The translations under genes were made by a program, and so were the position numbers. The notes under the pieces were generated by a model that saw nothing but the letters and a program-made list of their open reading frames with translations, did no database searches and was not told where the DNA came from. DNA of 22,538 nt from Prevotella sp. UBA1104 (GTDB lineage Bacteria > Bacteroidota > Bacteroidia > Bacteroidales > Bacteroidaceae), in assembly GCA_002314055.1 (NCBI GenBank), contig DCBP01000040.1, positions 1 through 22,538 on the forward strand. The letters run 5' to 3'. The stretch's first letter is position 1, and each line of letters starts with the position of its first letter. Shown in pieces: positions 1 to 7,870 of this stretch.

Positions 1-267
1 CATCAAATTGGACAGCCTATTTCCGGACTTTAATTCAGAAAGGAAATGTAACCCTATCCCTCCTCCAACAAATACATATGGATTGAATTGATATCCATGT
101 ATTGTGTTTATCTCTGTCCAATTAACACTTACTGTTGGATTGTTTGGATTAAGAGAATAGCCGAGTTCTATATTTCCATGATATCCCTTGTCTTGAGAAA
201 AACAAATGGCAGGGAAAAGCAATAAGGCAAATACAAAACTGATATAAAAACTTAACGTCTTTTCCAT
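1..267 (-). CDS. Partial secreted protein, possible outer-membrane beta-barrel (C-terminus off the window)
   Basis: The frame is open from an ATG at 267 through base 1, giving 89 codons and no stop, so the C-terminal part lies outside the window. The N-terminus (MEKTLSFYISFVFALLLFPAICFSQ) is a clear Sec signal peptide with probable cleavage after CFS. The mature part, with NIELGYSLNPNNP, YQFNPYVFVGGGIGLHF and a Leu/Ser-rich continuation, has the alternating pattern and aromatic-glycine turns of small outer-membrane beta-barrels, but too little is present to name a family. The start overlaps the end of the preceding lipoprotein gene by 16 bases. A GGGAGGA stretch about 12 bases upstream, inside that gene, could serve as ribosome binding site, so the two are probably translationally coupled. 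Confidence 0.7.
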   Translation of the reverse strand, partial: MEKTLSFYISFVFALLLFPAICFSQDKGYHGNIELGYSLNPNNPTVSVNWTEINTIHGYQFNPYVFVGGGIGLHFLSELKSGNRLSNLM

Positions 268-647
268 GTCAAAGAAGTTCCTCCCATAGATTTTGTTGAT
301 AATTCGTTTTTATCTGAAGATAATTTGAAGTCCCAAAAATCACGAACTCCCCCTTTTTCATCGTACAATTTTATAACTCCTTCATAAGTCCCAGAAGAAA
401 CTTCAAATGAACCATTGTATTTACTCGTACCACTTTTTGTTGTCAGCTGCATTACATATTTACCATTACTATTAAAAGTTAAATCCCCGCCCACAGAAGA
501 TGTATAATAAGTAGTTCTCCAATTTCCTATTATAGAAGATGTTATTTGGGGATTATCATCGTCATCATCACCACTACATGATACACAAGTAATACTCATT
601 ATAGATAAGAATAAGAGCATTAAGAGAACAATTTTTTTTGATTTCAT
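252..647 (-). CDS. Small lipocalin-like lipoprotein
   Basis: A 131-residue protein with a type II signal peptide: basic MKSKK, hydrophobic stretch to about residue 20, then CVSC with Cys24 the likely lipidated residue (Cys21 is a less likely alternative). Cys24 is followed by SGDDDDD. An acidic run just after the Cys resembles the surface-export signal described for Bacteroidetes lipoproteins, so surface exposure is possible. The rest (about 37-131, IIGNWRTTYY, GGDLTFNSNGKYVMQL, YNGSFEVSSGTYEGVIKLYD, ELSTKSMGGTSLTWKR) has the short beta-strand pattern of lipocalin-like domains common in Bacteroidales. Ligand and role are unknown. It is expressed with the overlapping outer-membrane-like gene downstream. 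No convincing promoter boxes were found directly upstream. Confidence 0.8.
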   Translation of the reverse strand: MKSKKIVLLMLLFLSIMSITCVSCSGDDDDDNPQITSSIIGNWRTTYYTSSVGGDLTFNSNGKYVMQLTTKSGTSKYNGSFEVSSGTYEGVIKLYDEKGGVRDFWDFKLSSDKNELSTKSMGGTSLTWKRR

Positions 648-1070
648 AACTTTTCTTTTTTTGTCTCTTATCCTCTATTGAGACTATTAATAATTTATCA
701 GTAAAAAGCGTGAGGACTGTATTTTGCTTATCCTCTTATCAGGCTTCTCGCATTGCCTACGGAAAGGATAAGCAACAGCCACTCACGCAAGAATATATAT
801 AAATTCTATGTATTATATAGAAATATATACCAAGCGTGAGCGTTGTTGCAACCTGCCCTTTTCCGTATACAAATTTTGCGAGAATTTGATAAGAAGGTCA
901 AGTATCAATAACGCTCTTTTTTCTATTCTTTGCAAAGGTATAAATAAATTACAAATATCTATAATGTTTTTCAAAAAACTTATGGTTTGTCGCTTTAAAA
1001 AGATAAGTTTTCATTGCATTTTTCCTAAGTTTTTTTTAATAGGAAGCGGAGACTGAAGAAACAAAATAAA
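648..1070. other. Gene-free stretch of about 420 bases, largely a palindromic element
   Basis: No convincing gene lies here. Bases 708-916 are a pair of related imperfect palindromes (separate entry). Bases 917-1070 are AT-rich. On the minus strand the 8-mer TACCTTTG at 933-940 fits the Bacteroidetes -7 box TAnnTTTG, but no TTTG sits at the required 19-21 base distance, so a promoter is only weakly suggested. If real, it would transcribe the palindromes as the leader of the lipoprotein gene. An 82-codon plus-strand frame at 808-1056 runs through the second palindrome and has no homology signal that I can see. Confidence 0.5.
708..916. repeat. Two related ~80-bp imperfect palindromes in inverted orientation (BIME-like)
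   Basis: Arm 1 (708-788) and arm 2 (834-916) are diverged copies of one sequence in opposite orientation. Each begins GCGTGAG, and the reverse complement of arm 1 shares with arm 2 blocks such as CCTTT(T)CCGTA, TGCGAGAA and TGATAAGA. Each arm is also self-complementary: arm 1 ends pair as GCGTGAG...TGCTTATCC with GGATAAGCA...CTCACGC, and arm 2 ends pair as GAGCGTT.TTG. The 45-base AT-rich spacer (789-833) is itself partly palindromic (TTCTAT...ATAGAA). The whole could fold as a hairpin over 200 nt long or as two cloverleaf-like structures. This resembles paired REP/BIME or MITE-type elements. No transposase lies nearby. Confidence 0.65.
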
Positions 1071-1105
1071 AAGCCCCAAAGTTGCTCAAATGCACTTTGG
1101 GGCTT
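1071..1105 (-). terminator. Intrinsic terminator of the glycosidase operon
   Basis: A 12-bp perfect stem (AAGCCCCAAAGT at 1071-1082 with ACTTTGGGGCTT at 1094-1105) encloses an 11-base loop. Read on the minus strand it is followed by TTTTTATTTTG, a typical U-tract. It starts 6 bases after the stop codon of the last operon gene and could also act weakly on plus-strand transcripts (TTTGTTTCTT follows on that side). Confidence 0.9.
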
Positions 1106-1111
1106 TGTTTC

Positions 1112-4100
1112 TTATTCTATCGTCAGCTTGTCGAAGAGCATCTTGTCGATGCCTTCGCCGGAGAGCTTCACTTTATAGCTACCGGCATTGGTCTGAGTGC
1201 CGGTGGTGATGCTCGTGTTGCGGCGCTTGGTCTTCTTTTCAGGAGTTTTCACAAAGGTGATGTCGTCTTCCTTGTAGACAACGCCGTTTAGGTCGGTAAG
1301 CTTTACGTGTAGCGTGCGCTCTTTCTCCGGGTTGTAATAGCGGAAGCGCAAGGCATAAACCTTTGCCACGCCAACGTTGTATTCGAAGGTCATTACGCCC
1401 TTGTGGAGAATTCCTTCTGCCGTTATCGCGCTGTTGGTTTTAGGTGGCAACAAACTGTCTGGAGTTGTCGTATACGTTTCCTTCTCAAAGTCCGCCCACA
1501 TCGTCTTGCTTTCTTTAGACTTCATCACAACAGGTTTCATATCGTGATTCTTTGTTGCAATGGCAATAGCCGAGATGATAGCCTGTCCGGCATTAACCTT
1601 AGGAAAGTCAATCTTTATTTCCTTGCCAGTGTTGTGGATATTGAGCACTCGTTTGTATGGTTTGCCGTAGCGAGCCTGTGCCCATAGGTCGAGGTCGTGG
1701 ATACAGGTAGTGTCGTTAATTGCCACGTCGAACAGGCGCAGTCCTTCGTAGTCGGTAGTTTCCGATGCTCCTCTGCCGTACCAAGGCTCCACGAAGTACA
1801 ACTCTATGCGGTAGTCGCCTGGTTCAGCCGGTATCGTGTAAGATAGCAGATGTCTGCCGAAACGAGATGTGCGGAAGAGGGGCGAGGCGAAGAGGGTAGG
1901 AGAGTAGGTCTGGCTCGCCTCATAAGGACTCGTCTCCTTTTTGAATTTACTTCCCCATGATGTAGACCAATTCGTGTTGTCCTGCATCCATGTCAATCCA
2001 TAAGAGTCTGTATAATCATCGCCTCCGCAGTTGATACGTGCAATATAGTTGTAGCCGTTCTCCGGTTTAATGATATCCTCGTTCCATGAATGATAAGACG
2101 GGAGGGCGAGCGAGTCAGCCACTACAACTTTGCCGTTATGGAAACCGCGTGCAACGAGTGCGTCGCCGTTGAGTTTCACATTATAGAATTTAAATAGAGT
2201 CGTATTGTCTTTTTTGTTCAGAGTCTTTGTTTCATTCCATGAACCGCAAGACAATGTAATCTTCTCGCAATTGCTGTAAACTCGTATGCTGTCTTCATGC
2301 AAAGCCGGCACGATATATACTACAGGTTCCTTGTCGGCACTGATATAATGCGACTTATACATATAGAATGCATCTACCGGCTGTTCCCACGGAGTGAAAA
2401 GTCCCTTGTGGTTAAACGGTCCCACCTTGTCAATCAGTCGGAAACCCTCCTCCGGCTGTCTTCTTCCCGGATTGTCGTGGCTCTGCAGCGTCCACAAGAA
2501 CTGTCCGCAGACACTGTCCTTAACGCTCTCGGCAAGTTGTACTTTGCGCTCTAAGATATCGCATTGCTTTTCCTCCGTATAGCGTTCACCAGAGTGGTTG
2601 CCAAGAGTGCGCCAAGCGCCATATTCACCATTAAGAAGTTGGTCGTTGCGAGATAGCTCCTTGGCATAGTCCTCAAGTTTTCCGCCATACGTTCCGCTCC
2701 AGTTCTGCACCACGTTCCAGTCAGTTCCCTCACCGCCGTTGCAAGTGGTTACGAGGCGTTGAGAACCACAAGTTGGGTCGAGCTGACGGATAATGTCGGA
2801 ACACTCCTTGGCAAACTCTGCCGGAATAGTACTCTCGTTCTGCAAACCCCACAGAATTATTGACGGCGAATTGCGGCGCTCCTTTACCCACTGGATTAGA
2901 TGACGCTTGAAACTCTCCTTAAACTGTGGAGTGTCATACCATATATGAGCTGAGAACTGCGGCCACCAAAGTATGCCGTTCTCGTCGATAATCTTTTTGT
3001 ACAACAGGTTGTGGGGCTGATGAGCATCGCGGAATGCATTGAAACCGGCTCCAATAACTTCTTTCATGCGAGCCTCAATCTGTTCGTTAGAGAAAGCATG
3101 ACTCTGTCCGAAGAGATGCTCATACTCACATACGCCATTGATAAACTCCGGCTTACCGTTAAGATAAAAACGCTTGTCGCCGTCTTTTCTTGTCAGTGGC
3201 CATGAGATAGAGCGGAAACCGAATGGAGTGAGCAAGTCGTCAGTAGCCTTGCCATTGCGCTTAATCATTGAATTAAGATTATACAGATAAGGCTTCTCCA
3301 TTGTCCACCGCTTCACATCCTTTACAGCCTGCTGCTGGCGGATAACCTTAGTTTCGCCCGGTTGCAGCGTAACCTCGTCGGTAAGGCGCAAAGTCTGTTT
3401 ACCGCTCTTCTCAGATAGTTTGTTGATAAGCTGGAATGTAGTAGCCTCAGTGCCGTAGTTCTTTACCTCAGTATCAACAAACAGACTGTCGCAATTCTGG
3501 TTAGACCAAACATGCACGCCAAATGGTTCAATGCGCACCTTGTCGGTAATCTCCAATACAACCGGACGGAAAATGCCAAACGGCTGTGAGCCTTCGCTGA
3601 ATCCCCATTCCGAACTACATCCGCCACAAACCCATGGCATATCAGTGATGCCTTTCGGATGATTTATTCTAACCTCAAGTTTATTCTCTTTGCCGGGAAG
3701 AACTTTATCTGTAATGTCTATCGTCTCCGTCGTCCTACCGATGTCATAAGAACCAAGCTTATTGCCGTTTAAAATAATGTCGCAATATGTTCCCACCCCC
3801 TCAAAGCGCAGGAAATACTCCTTGCCCTCAATGGAAGGGGCAACAAACGATTTTTTGAAAACAGCCTTGCCGTGAAGATTACCGTGTTCCTTCTGCAAAG
3901 CCCCGTAATAGTCGTCGAGGTTAAACGGAATATCTTTGGTAAATGTCTTGCCGTCGAATGAAATTTGCCACTTGTCGTTGAGACTTACAGATGTGCGCTT
4001 GCCCACAGGTTCTGGAGCAGGGAAGTTCACTTCGCTCTTTCCCATCGGCACACTTGTGGCAACGGCAATGCCACGCTGTCCGCTGTTGTTCACGGCACAA

Positions 4101-5161
4101 TAGAAATGGTAGACCACTCCGCCATGTTTCACCACATAACTCTTGTGTGCAAACATCTCGTCATACGGCTTCGACGGAATGATAAGATCCTCGCCTTGCC
4201 AGTCGTACCAATGAATCATGTCGCGGCTGCAGGCAAAGGTGTTGTATGCGTTATATTCCCTCGTAGGGTTGAAAGCCGAGAAATAGAACATGACAAAGAG
4301 GTTGCCCATCTTTACAATCTGTGCATCGCCGGTAATAGTTCCGTCGGAATCATGCGCAAAGATAGGATTTCCCGTATAGCGAGTCCATTTCTTCATGTCG
4401 TTGGAGAAGGCAACGCCGATGCGCTCGCCCTTTGGGTGAGTGGCATTCTTTCCGCCGGCATTGTAGTACATCATAAACTGATAACCGAAGCGCTTCTTGT
4501 CTACACGGTATATCATGCTCTTATACTGAGTCATATACTCCCACCACTGAGCCTTCTTGTCGTTGTAAGACAGAGTCGGTTTGTTGAGAGTTTCCCATGG
4601 ATGAGCCTTTGTTATATCTTGTTTCGTAGATGCAATACCGATACTCAAAGGAGCATTTACAGCTTCATATCCGGTTCCTTCACCGCCGATATACGTCATC
4701 CAGTAGCGTCCCTTGTATTTTTCAATCTCGTATGATCCGCCCCATGTATAGTCTATAAGAGCCGGGAAACCGCCACGCTGGTTCTTGTCCCACTCGTTGC
4801 CGGTGCCATATTCGAGCACTCTGCCCAGAGTGTTCCAGTGGAGCAAGTCGTCGCTCTCGGCGAGCCATGTTTCGTAGCCGCGTCCATCGGTGCCGTTTTT
4901 GCCGTTGTAGCACACGTAGGTCATATACCACTTGCCGGCTTTTTGGAAAACCGTAGGACAGTCAATCTTATGATAGTTATCCGTCGGTGCCACCACCATA
5001 CCATATTTATATGGTGTGCGTGCCGCTTCATACACCGCTTTCATCTCGCTTTGTGTAACAGCCGATGATGCAGCCGTTTGGCGATTTTTTGCTCGTCGTT
5101 GTGCCGAGGAAGTTACGGCAAGCAGTGTGAGGAATGATAAAAGAAAATATATACGTTTCAT
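1112..5161 (-). CDS. Secreted multidomain glycosidase: GH43-like propeller, GH2 module, malectin-like module
   Basis: A 1349-residue protein from the ATG at 5161. This start gives the signal peptide MKRIYFLLSFLTLLAVTSSAQ; an in-frame TTG four codons upstream adds only ALI and is less likely. Residues about 50-375 form a five-bladed propeller of GH43/GH130 style (DCPTVF 67-72, WYMTYV 78-83, GGFPALID, TITGDAQIV), whose catalytic residues I cannot assign. Residues about 390-945 are a GH2 enzyme: sugar-binding sandwich, Ig-like domain and TIM barrel with the acid/base motif WGLQNES (Glu776) and probable nucleophile in NGEYGAW (Glu846), as in beta-galactosidases and beta-glucuronidases. Residues about 1035-1205 (YNYIARINCGG, YRIELYFVEPW, GLRLFDVAIND) match malectin domains, followed by a C-terminal beta domain to 1349. 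Probably periplasmic. It lies 31 bases after the preceding gene and is last in the operon. The substrate is not determined. Confidence 0.88.
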   Translation of the reverse strand: MKRIYFLLSFLTLLAVTSSAQRRAKNRQTAASSAVTQSEMKAVYEAARTPYKYGMVVAPTDNYHKIDCPTVFQKAGKWYMTYVCYNGKNGTDGRGYETWLAESDDLLHWNTLGRVLEYGTGNEWDKNQRGGFPALIDYTWGGSYEIEKYKGRYWMTYIGGEGTGYEAVNAPLSIGIASTKQDITKAHPWETLNKPTLSYNDKKAQWWEYMTQYKSMIYRVDKKRFGYQFMMYYNAGGKNATHPKGERIGVAFSNDMKKWTRYTGNPIFAHDSDGTITGDAQIVKMGNLFVMFYFSAFNPTREYNAYNTFACSRDMIHWYDWQGEDLIIPSKPYDEMFAHKSYVVKHGGVVYHFYCAVNNSGQRGIAVATSVPMGKSEVNFPAPEPVGKRTSVSLNDKWQISFDGKTFTKDIPFNLDDYYGALQKEHGNLHGKAVFKKSFVAPSIEGKEYFLRFEGVGTYCDIILNGNKLGSYDIGRTTETIDITDKVLPGKENKLEVRINHPKGITDMPWVCGGCSSEWGFSEGSQPFGIFRPVVLEITDKVRIEPFGVHVWSNQNCDSLFVDTEVKNYGTEATTFQLINKLSEKSGKQTLRLTDEVTLQPGETKVIRQQQAVKDVKRWTMEKPYLYNLNSMIKRNGKATDDLLTPFGFRSISWPLTRKDGDKRFYLNGKPEFINGVCEYEHLFGQSHAFSNEQIEARMKEVIGAGFNAFRDAHQPHNLLYKKIIDENGILWWPQFSAHIWYDTPQFKESFKRHLIQWVKERRNSPSIILWGLQNESTIPAEFAKECSDIIRQLDPTCGSQRLVTTCNGGEGTDWNVVQNWSGTYGGKLEDYAKELSRNDQLLNGEYGAWRTLGNHSGERYTEEKQCDILERKVQLAESVKDSVCGQFLWTLQSHDNPGRRQPEEGFRLIDKVGPFNHKGLFTPWEQPVDAFYMYKSHYISADKEPVVYIVPALHEDSIRVYSNCEKITLSCGSWNETKTLNKKDNTTLFKFYNVKLNGDALVARGFHNGKVVVADSLALPSYHSWNEDIIKPENGYNYIARINCGGDDYTDSYGLTWMQDNTNWSTSWGSKFKKETSPYEASQTYSPTLFASPLFRTSRFGRHLLSYTIPAEPGDYRIELYFVEPWYGRGASETTDYEGLRLFDVAINDTTCIHDLDLWAQARYGKPYKRVLNIHNTGKEIKIDFPKVNAGQAIISAIAIATKNHDMKPVVMKSKESKTMWADFEKETYTTTPDSLLPPKTNSAITAEGILHKGVMTFEYNVGVAKVYALRFRYYNPEKERTLHVKLTDLNGVVYKEDDITFVKTPEKKTKRRNTSITTGTQTNAGSYKVKLSGEGIDKMLFDKLTIE

Positions 5162-5192
5162 AATTAAAGCCAAAAGTTATTCAATGTCATTG

Positions 5193-7862
5193 CTACATAA
5201 ATAGCCAGTCCACTTCCGTTCCTGCTCCGTTAAGTTTAGCATCGCGGATTTTTATCTCGCTGCCGGTAAATCCTGCTACCATGATAATGCCCTTTGGCAG
5301 GTTGATTACGTGGTGTCCTGCCGGGAAATGGTAGGCATGGATATTGGCGATAGGCATCTGGGTGAGAATCAGTCCGTTGCTGATAACAGGCTCTGCCTGT
5401 CCGTATTCGTTTCCCGTAGCGTCGGTCTCGAGTTTCGGCGGACGGGCAAACTTAGTCTGGTCGTCTACAAAGAAACCAACGAGTAGCTTCACAGGCTTCT
5501 TGCTCTCAAACTCCACGCTTATTCCTTTGATGCGTGCCGTGTCGCGGTTCAACACGAGAGCCTTCATTCCTTCCAGTTCTGTGGCAAGAGTGTCCACGGC
5601 TTCATCACGACCGATAAACAGCTTTGCCCCTTTCTTCAGAGTGACAGTCTGATAGTCGCTTAGCAATTTAACATAGCCGTTTTTCTCATTGCCCTTATAA
5701 GATAAGGCATCAGAAGCTTTGGAAATAGATGCAGCCTTTGTAGCCGACTTGTCTGTGGAAGTAAGTCCCTCGATATTCTTCTTCAGGTTGTCGAGTTCCT
5801 CCTGATAAACCGGCATCATCTCTTTCCACGTGCTATACTTGCCGCCGTCGCCACCAACAGGGATACGTCTCTGCGAGGTAAGCATACTGTTGGCATTATA
5901 GTATGTATCCTTTGTTTCATCCACAAGACTCTTATAGTAGTCGTCGCTCTTTTCGAGCAGCGGCACAGCCTTTCTTAGGTATTCCACATCCTTCGACCAT
6001 TTGTAGTTCAACACCTGTTCAGCGGCGAGCACCTTGTAGCGGAAAGAATAAGCAAAGTCGCGGTAGCAGTTTATGTCGTTTACAAGTCGCATAAACTCGT
6101 CCTTGTTCCTGGAAATATTGTCGCTAAGTCCCTTGATTGCCTTCACGGCTTTGTCGCCATGATTGACACATTGGTTTACGATATCAAGAGGCAGTTCGCC
6201 GATATGTTTCTCGTGTTTCCACTCCTTCTCCACATATTCTATAAGCTTCTCGCCGGTAGGACCGCAGCTCTCGTAGAATCCCGGATAGATAGTGTATTTA
6301 TAAGGATTGACAAGCTGACTCATCTTCATGCCGAGCAACAGACACTGGCGGTTGCCCTCCGTTATGCCGAAGCGGCGCAACAGTTTCGGTGCAATCTCTC
6401 CACTCTCGTCGTAAGCCTCGATGATGCGTCCGGCAGTAATGGTATCAGTGCCATAGAAGTCGGCGAGCGTTTTCTTCCAATACGTCTTGTCCTCACCACG
6501 ATGGCAATTCCACGAATATCTTCCCCAAGCCTGATACCACATCCAGTCGCGGTCAATCTGCAGTTCGCGTTTCCCGTCAGGCAGTTTGTCGGCAGAATAA
6601 GGCCAGTCCCAGTAGTTTGCCTGCGGATACAGATGCAGTCCGTTGGCATGGTGCACGTTGTGCATAGCCTGTACCGTCTTTTCGATAAATGCCGGCGAGC
6701 TCCATCGCCACGGTTCAAGGTTGGCAAGGATATGCACATTGCTGATGTGTACAGGAGCGGCAGCAGCAAGCTGTCGGTGAGTCTCCGCCCACGGACCTTG
6801 AGGTTGATAAGTGGTAAGCGACTCTCCAGTGTACTTGCTCATCGTGTAAATGTTCTTGTAATATGGCAGCGCCTCGTGGAGCACACGCGGTCCGTCGGTA
6901 TCGTGAGAGCGCAAGATGATAGGCGGTTCGTCGGTTCTGCCCGAAGCCTTCAGTCCGTCCTTGATACCCGGGATGATAGTCTCGTTCATCCATTTAATGT
7001 CGTTTTCAATGCCCGACATTGCTTCGCCCAGACAAACGAGGAATCCTACGTTAGGATAGTTCTCGATAAATGCCGCTATGCTCTTTCTTGTATAGTCGGC
7101 TATGAGCGGCGTGATAGGTCGGTTGCGGTCTTGCGTCTTTATTCCGTAATGGTCGGCAAACGGTTTCGACACTATGATATTATAGAACATCTGGATTATG
7201 CGGATGCCGCGCTTCTGGGCCTCGGTGGTAAGAAACGAGAACATCTCCTGATTCTTTTTCATCGTGGCAGCGTCCACTTCGGGGGCAAAAGGATAATCCT
7301 TCAGTTTTACGAGCGATGCAAACGGATGACCGTTCCAAAGGAACACGGCATTCATATTGTCGGCAGCCAGCATGTCGAGATATCTTATCCATAGCTGCTT
7401 GTCGTAGAACCAAGGGAAATTCTCGGGAGTATAAGGATACTCGTAAACCTTATGTCCCGGCAAATAAACCGTCTTCTGCAATCCCACGCAAGCCCCGCGC
7501 AGTTTCATCTCCGGAGCATCGATGATGGTGTATGGAATCTCCAAAGAGCCATTAGTCTTGAAGTATTCCATAAGTCGGTTGGCACCATAAATGGCACCCG
7601 AAGCATCATTGCCTACAATACTTATCCTCTTTCCCTTTCGAAGCAACGAAAAACCTTCGGCAGGTTTGCCTACGGTGTCGGCAGCCACTCCGATACTAAT
7701 CTTGTAGCCCTTAGGCATAGACTGAATGTTGTTGGCTATAAGCGCTGCCGCATAATCCGTTTGTGGCAGCGACTGCATAGTAGTAACTGTAGTTTCCTTG
7801 TTTCCGCAAGAAGCAAGCGTTGCAGCTACGGCAAAGGCAAAAAAAGTTTGTCTTATTGTCAT
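5193..7862 (-). CDS. Lipoprotein glycoside hydrolase of the alpha-glucuronidase-like type
   Basis: An 889-residue protein with a type II signal peptide (lipobox LASC, Cys19). There is no acidic run after the Cys (GNKET), so a periplasmic-facing location is more likely than the surface. Residues about 35-112 are the small alpha/beta domain that precedes the barrel in GH67, GH115 and GH20 enzymes (ISIVGNDASGAIYGANRLMEYF, 80-101). About 118-430 is a TIM barrel: MKLRG, WIRYLDMLAADNMNAVFLWNGHPF, FLVCLGEA (Glu280), KYTGES (Glu346), HILANLEPWRW (Glu383). These are candidate acid residues, not proven ones. A helical region and C-terminal beta domain follow. The motifs are not those of classical GH67 or GH115, so the family is left open. 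Start ATG 7862 has AGGAA just upstream and lies 8 bases after the rhamnosidase stop, clearly in the same operon. Confidence 0.75.
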   Translation of the reverse strand: MTIRQTFFAFAVAATLASCGNKETTVTTMQSLPQTDYAAALIANNIQSMPKGYKISIGVAADTVGKPAEGFSLLRKGKRISIVGNDASGAIYGANRLMEYFKTNGSLEIPYTIIDAPEMKLRGACVGLQKTVYLPGHKVYEYPYTPENFPWFYDKQLWIRYLDMLAADNMNAVFLWNGHPFASLVKLKDYPFAPEVDAATMKKNQEMFSFLTTEAQKRGIRIIQMFYNIIVSKPFADHYGIKTQDRNRPITPLIADYTRKSIAAFIENYPNVGFLVCLGEAMSGIENDIKWMNETIIPGIKDGLKASGRTDEPPIILRSHDTDGPRVLHEALPYYKNIYTMSKYTGESLTTYQPQGPWAETHRQLAAAAPVHISNVHILANLEPWRWSSPAFIEKTVQAMHNVHHANGLHLYPQANYWDWPYSADKLPDGKRELQIDRDWMWYQAWGRYSWNCHRGEDKTYWKKTLADFYGTDTITAGRIIEAYDESGEIAPKLLRRFGITEGNRQCLLLGMKMSQLVNPYKYTIYPGFYESCGPTGEKLIEYVEKEWKHEKHIGELPLDIVNQCVNHGDKAVKAIKGLSDNISRNKDEFMRLVNDINCYRDFAYSFRYKVLAAEQVLNYKWSKDVEYLRKAVPLLEKSDDYYKSLVDETKDTYYNANSMLTSQRRIPVGGDGGKYSTWKEMMPVYQEELDNLKKNIEGLTSTDKSATKAASISKASDALSYKGNEKNGYVKLLSDYQTVTLKKGAKLFIGRDEAVDTLATELEGMKALVLNRDTARIKGISVEFESKKPVKLLVGFFVDDQTKFARPPKLETDATGNEYGQAEPVISNGLILTQMPIANIHAYHFPAGHHVINLPKGIIMVAGFTGSEIKIRDAKLNGAGTEVDWLFM

Positions 7863-7870
7863 TTCCTATA

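Noticed and set aside
708..916. Integron attC sites
   Set aside because: The elements are imperfect palindromes of suitable size, but they are in inverted order, have no recognisable core sites and no integrase or cassettes around them.
808..1056. 82-codon plus-strand open frame
   Set aside because: It runs through one arm of the palindromic element, has no promoter or domain signal and is best explained as chance.
5162..5173. Upstream TTG start for the GH43-like/GH2 protein
   Set aside because: It adds only four residues before a complete signal peptide that begins at the ATG at 5161.
6159..7394. Long plus-strand open frame (411 codons) antisense to the alpha-glucuronidase-like gene
   Set aside because: It mirrors a well-supported coding gene, has no family motifs and arises from codon bias. 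The same applies to the plus-strand frames at 3965-4735 and 14544-15731.
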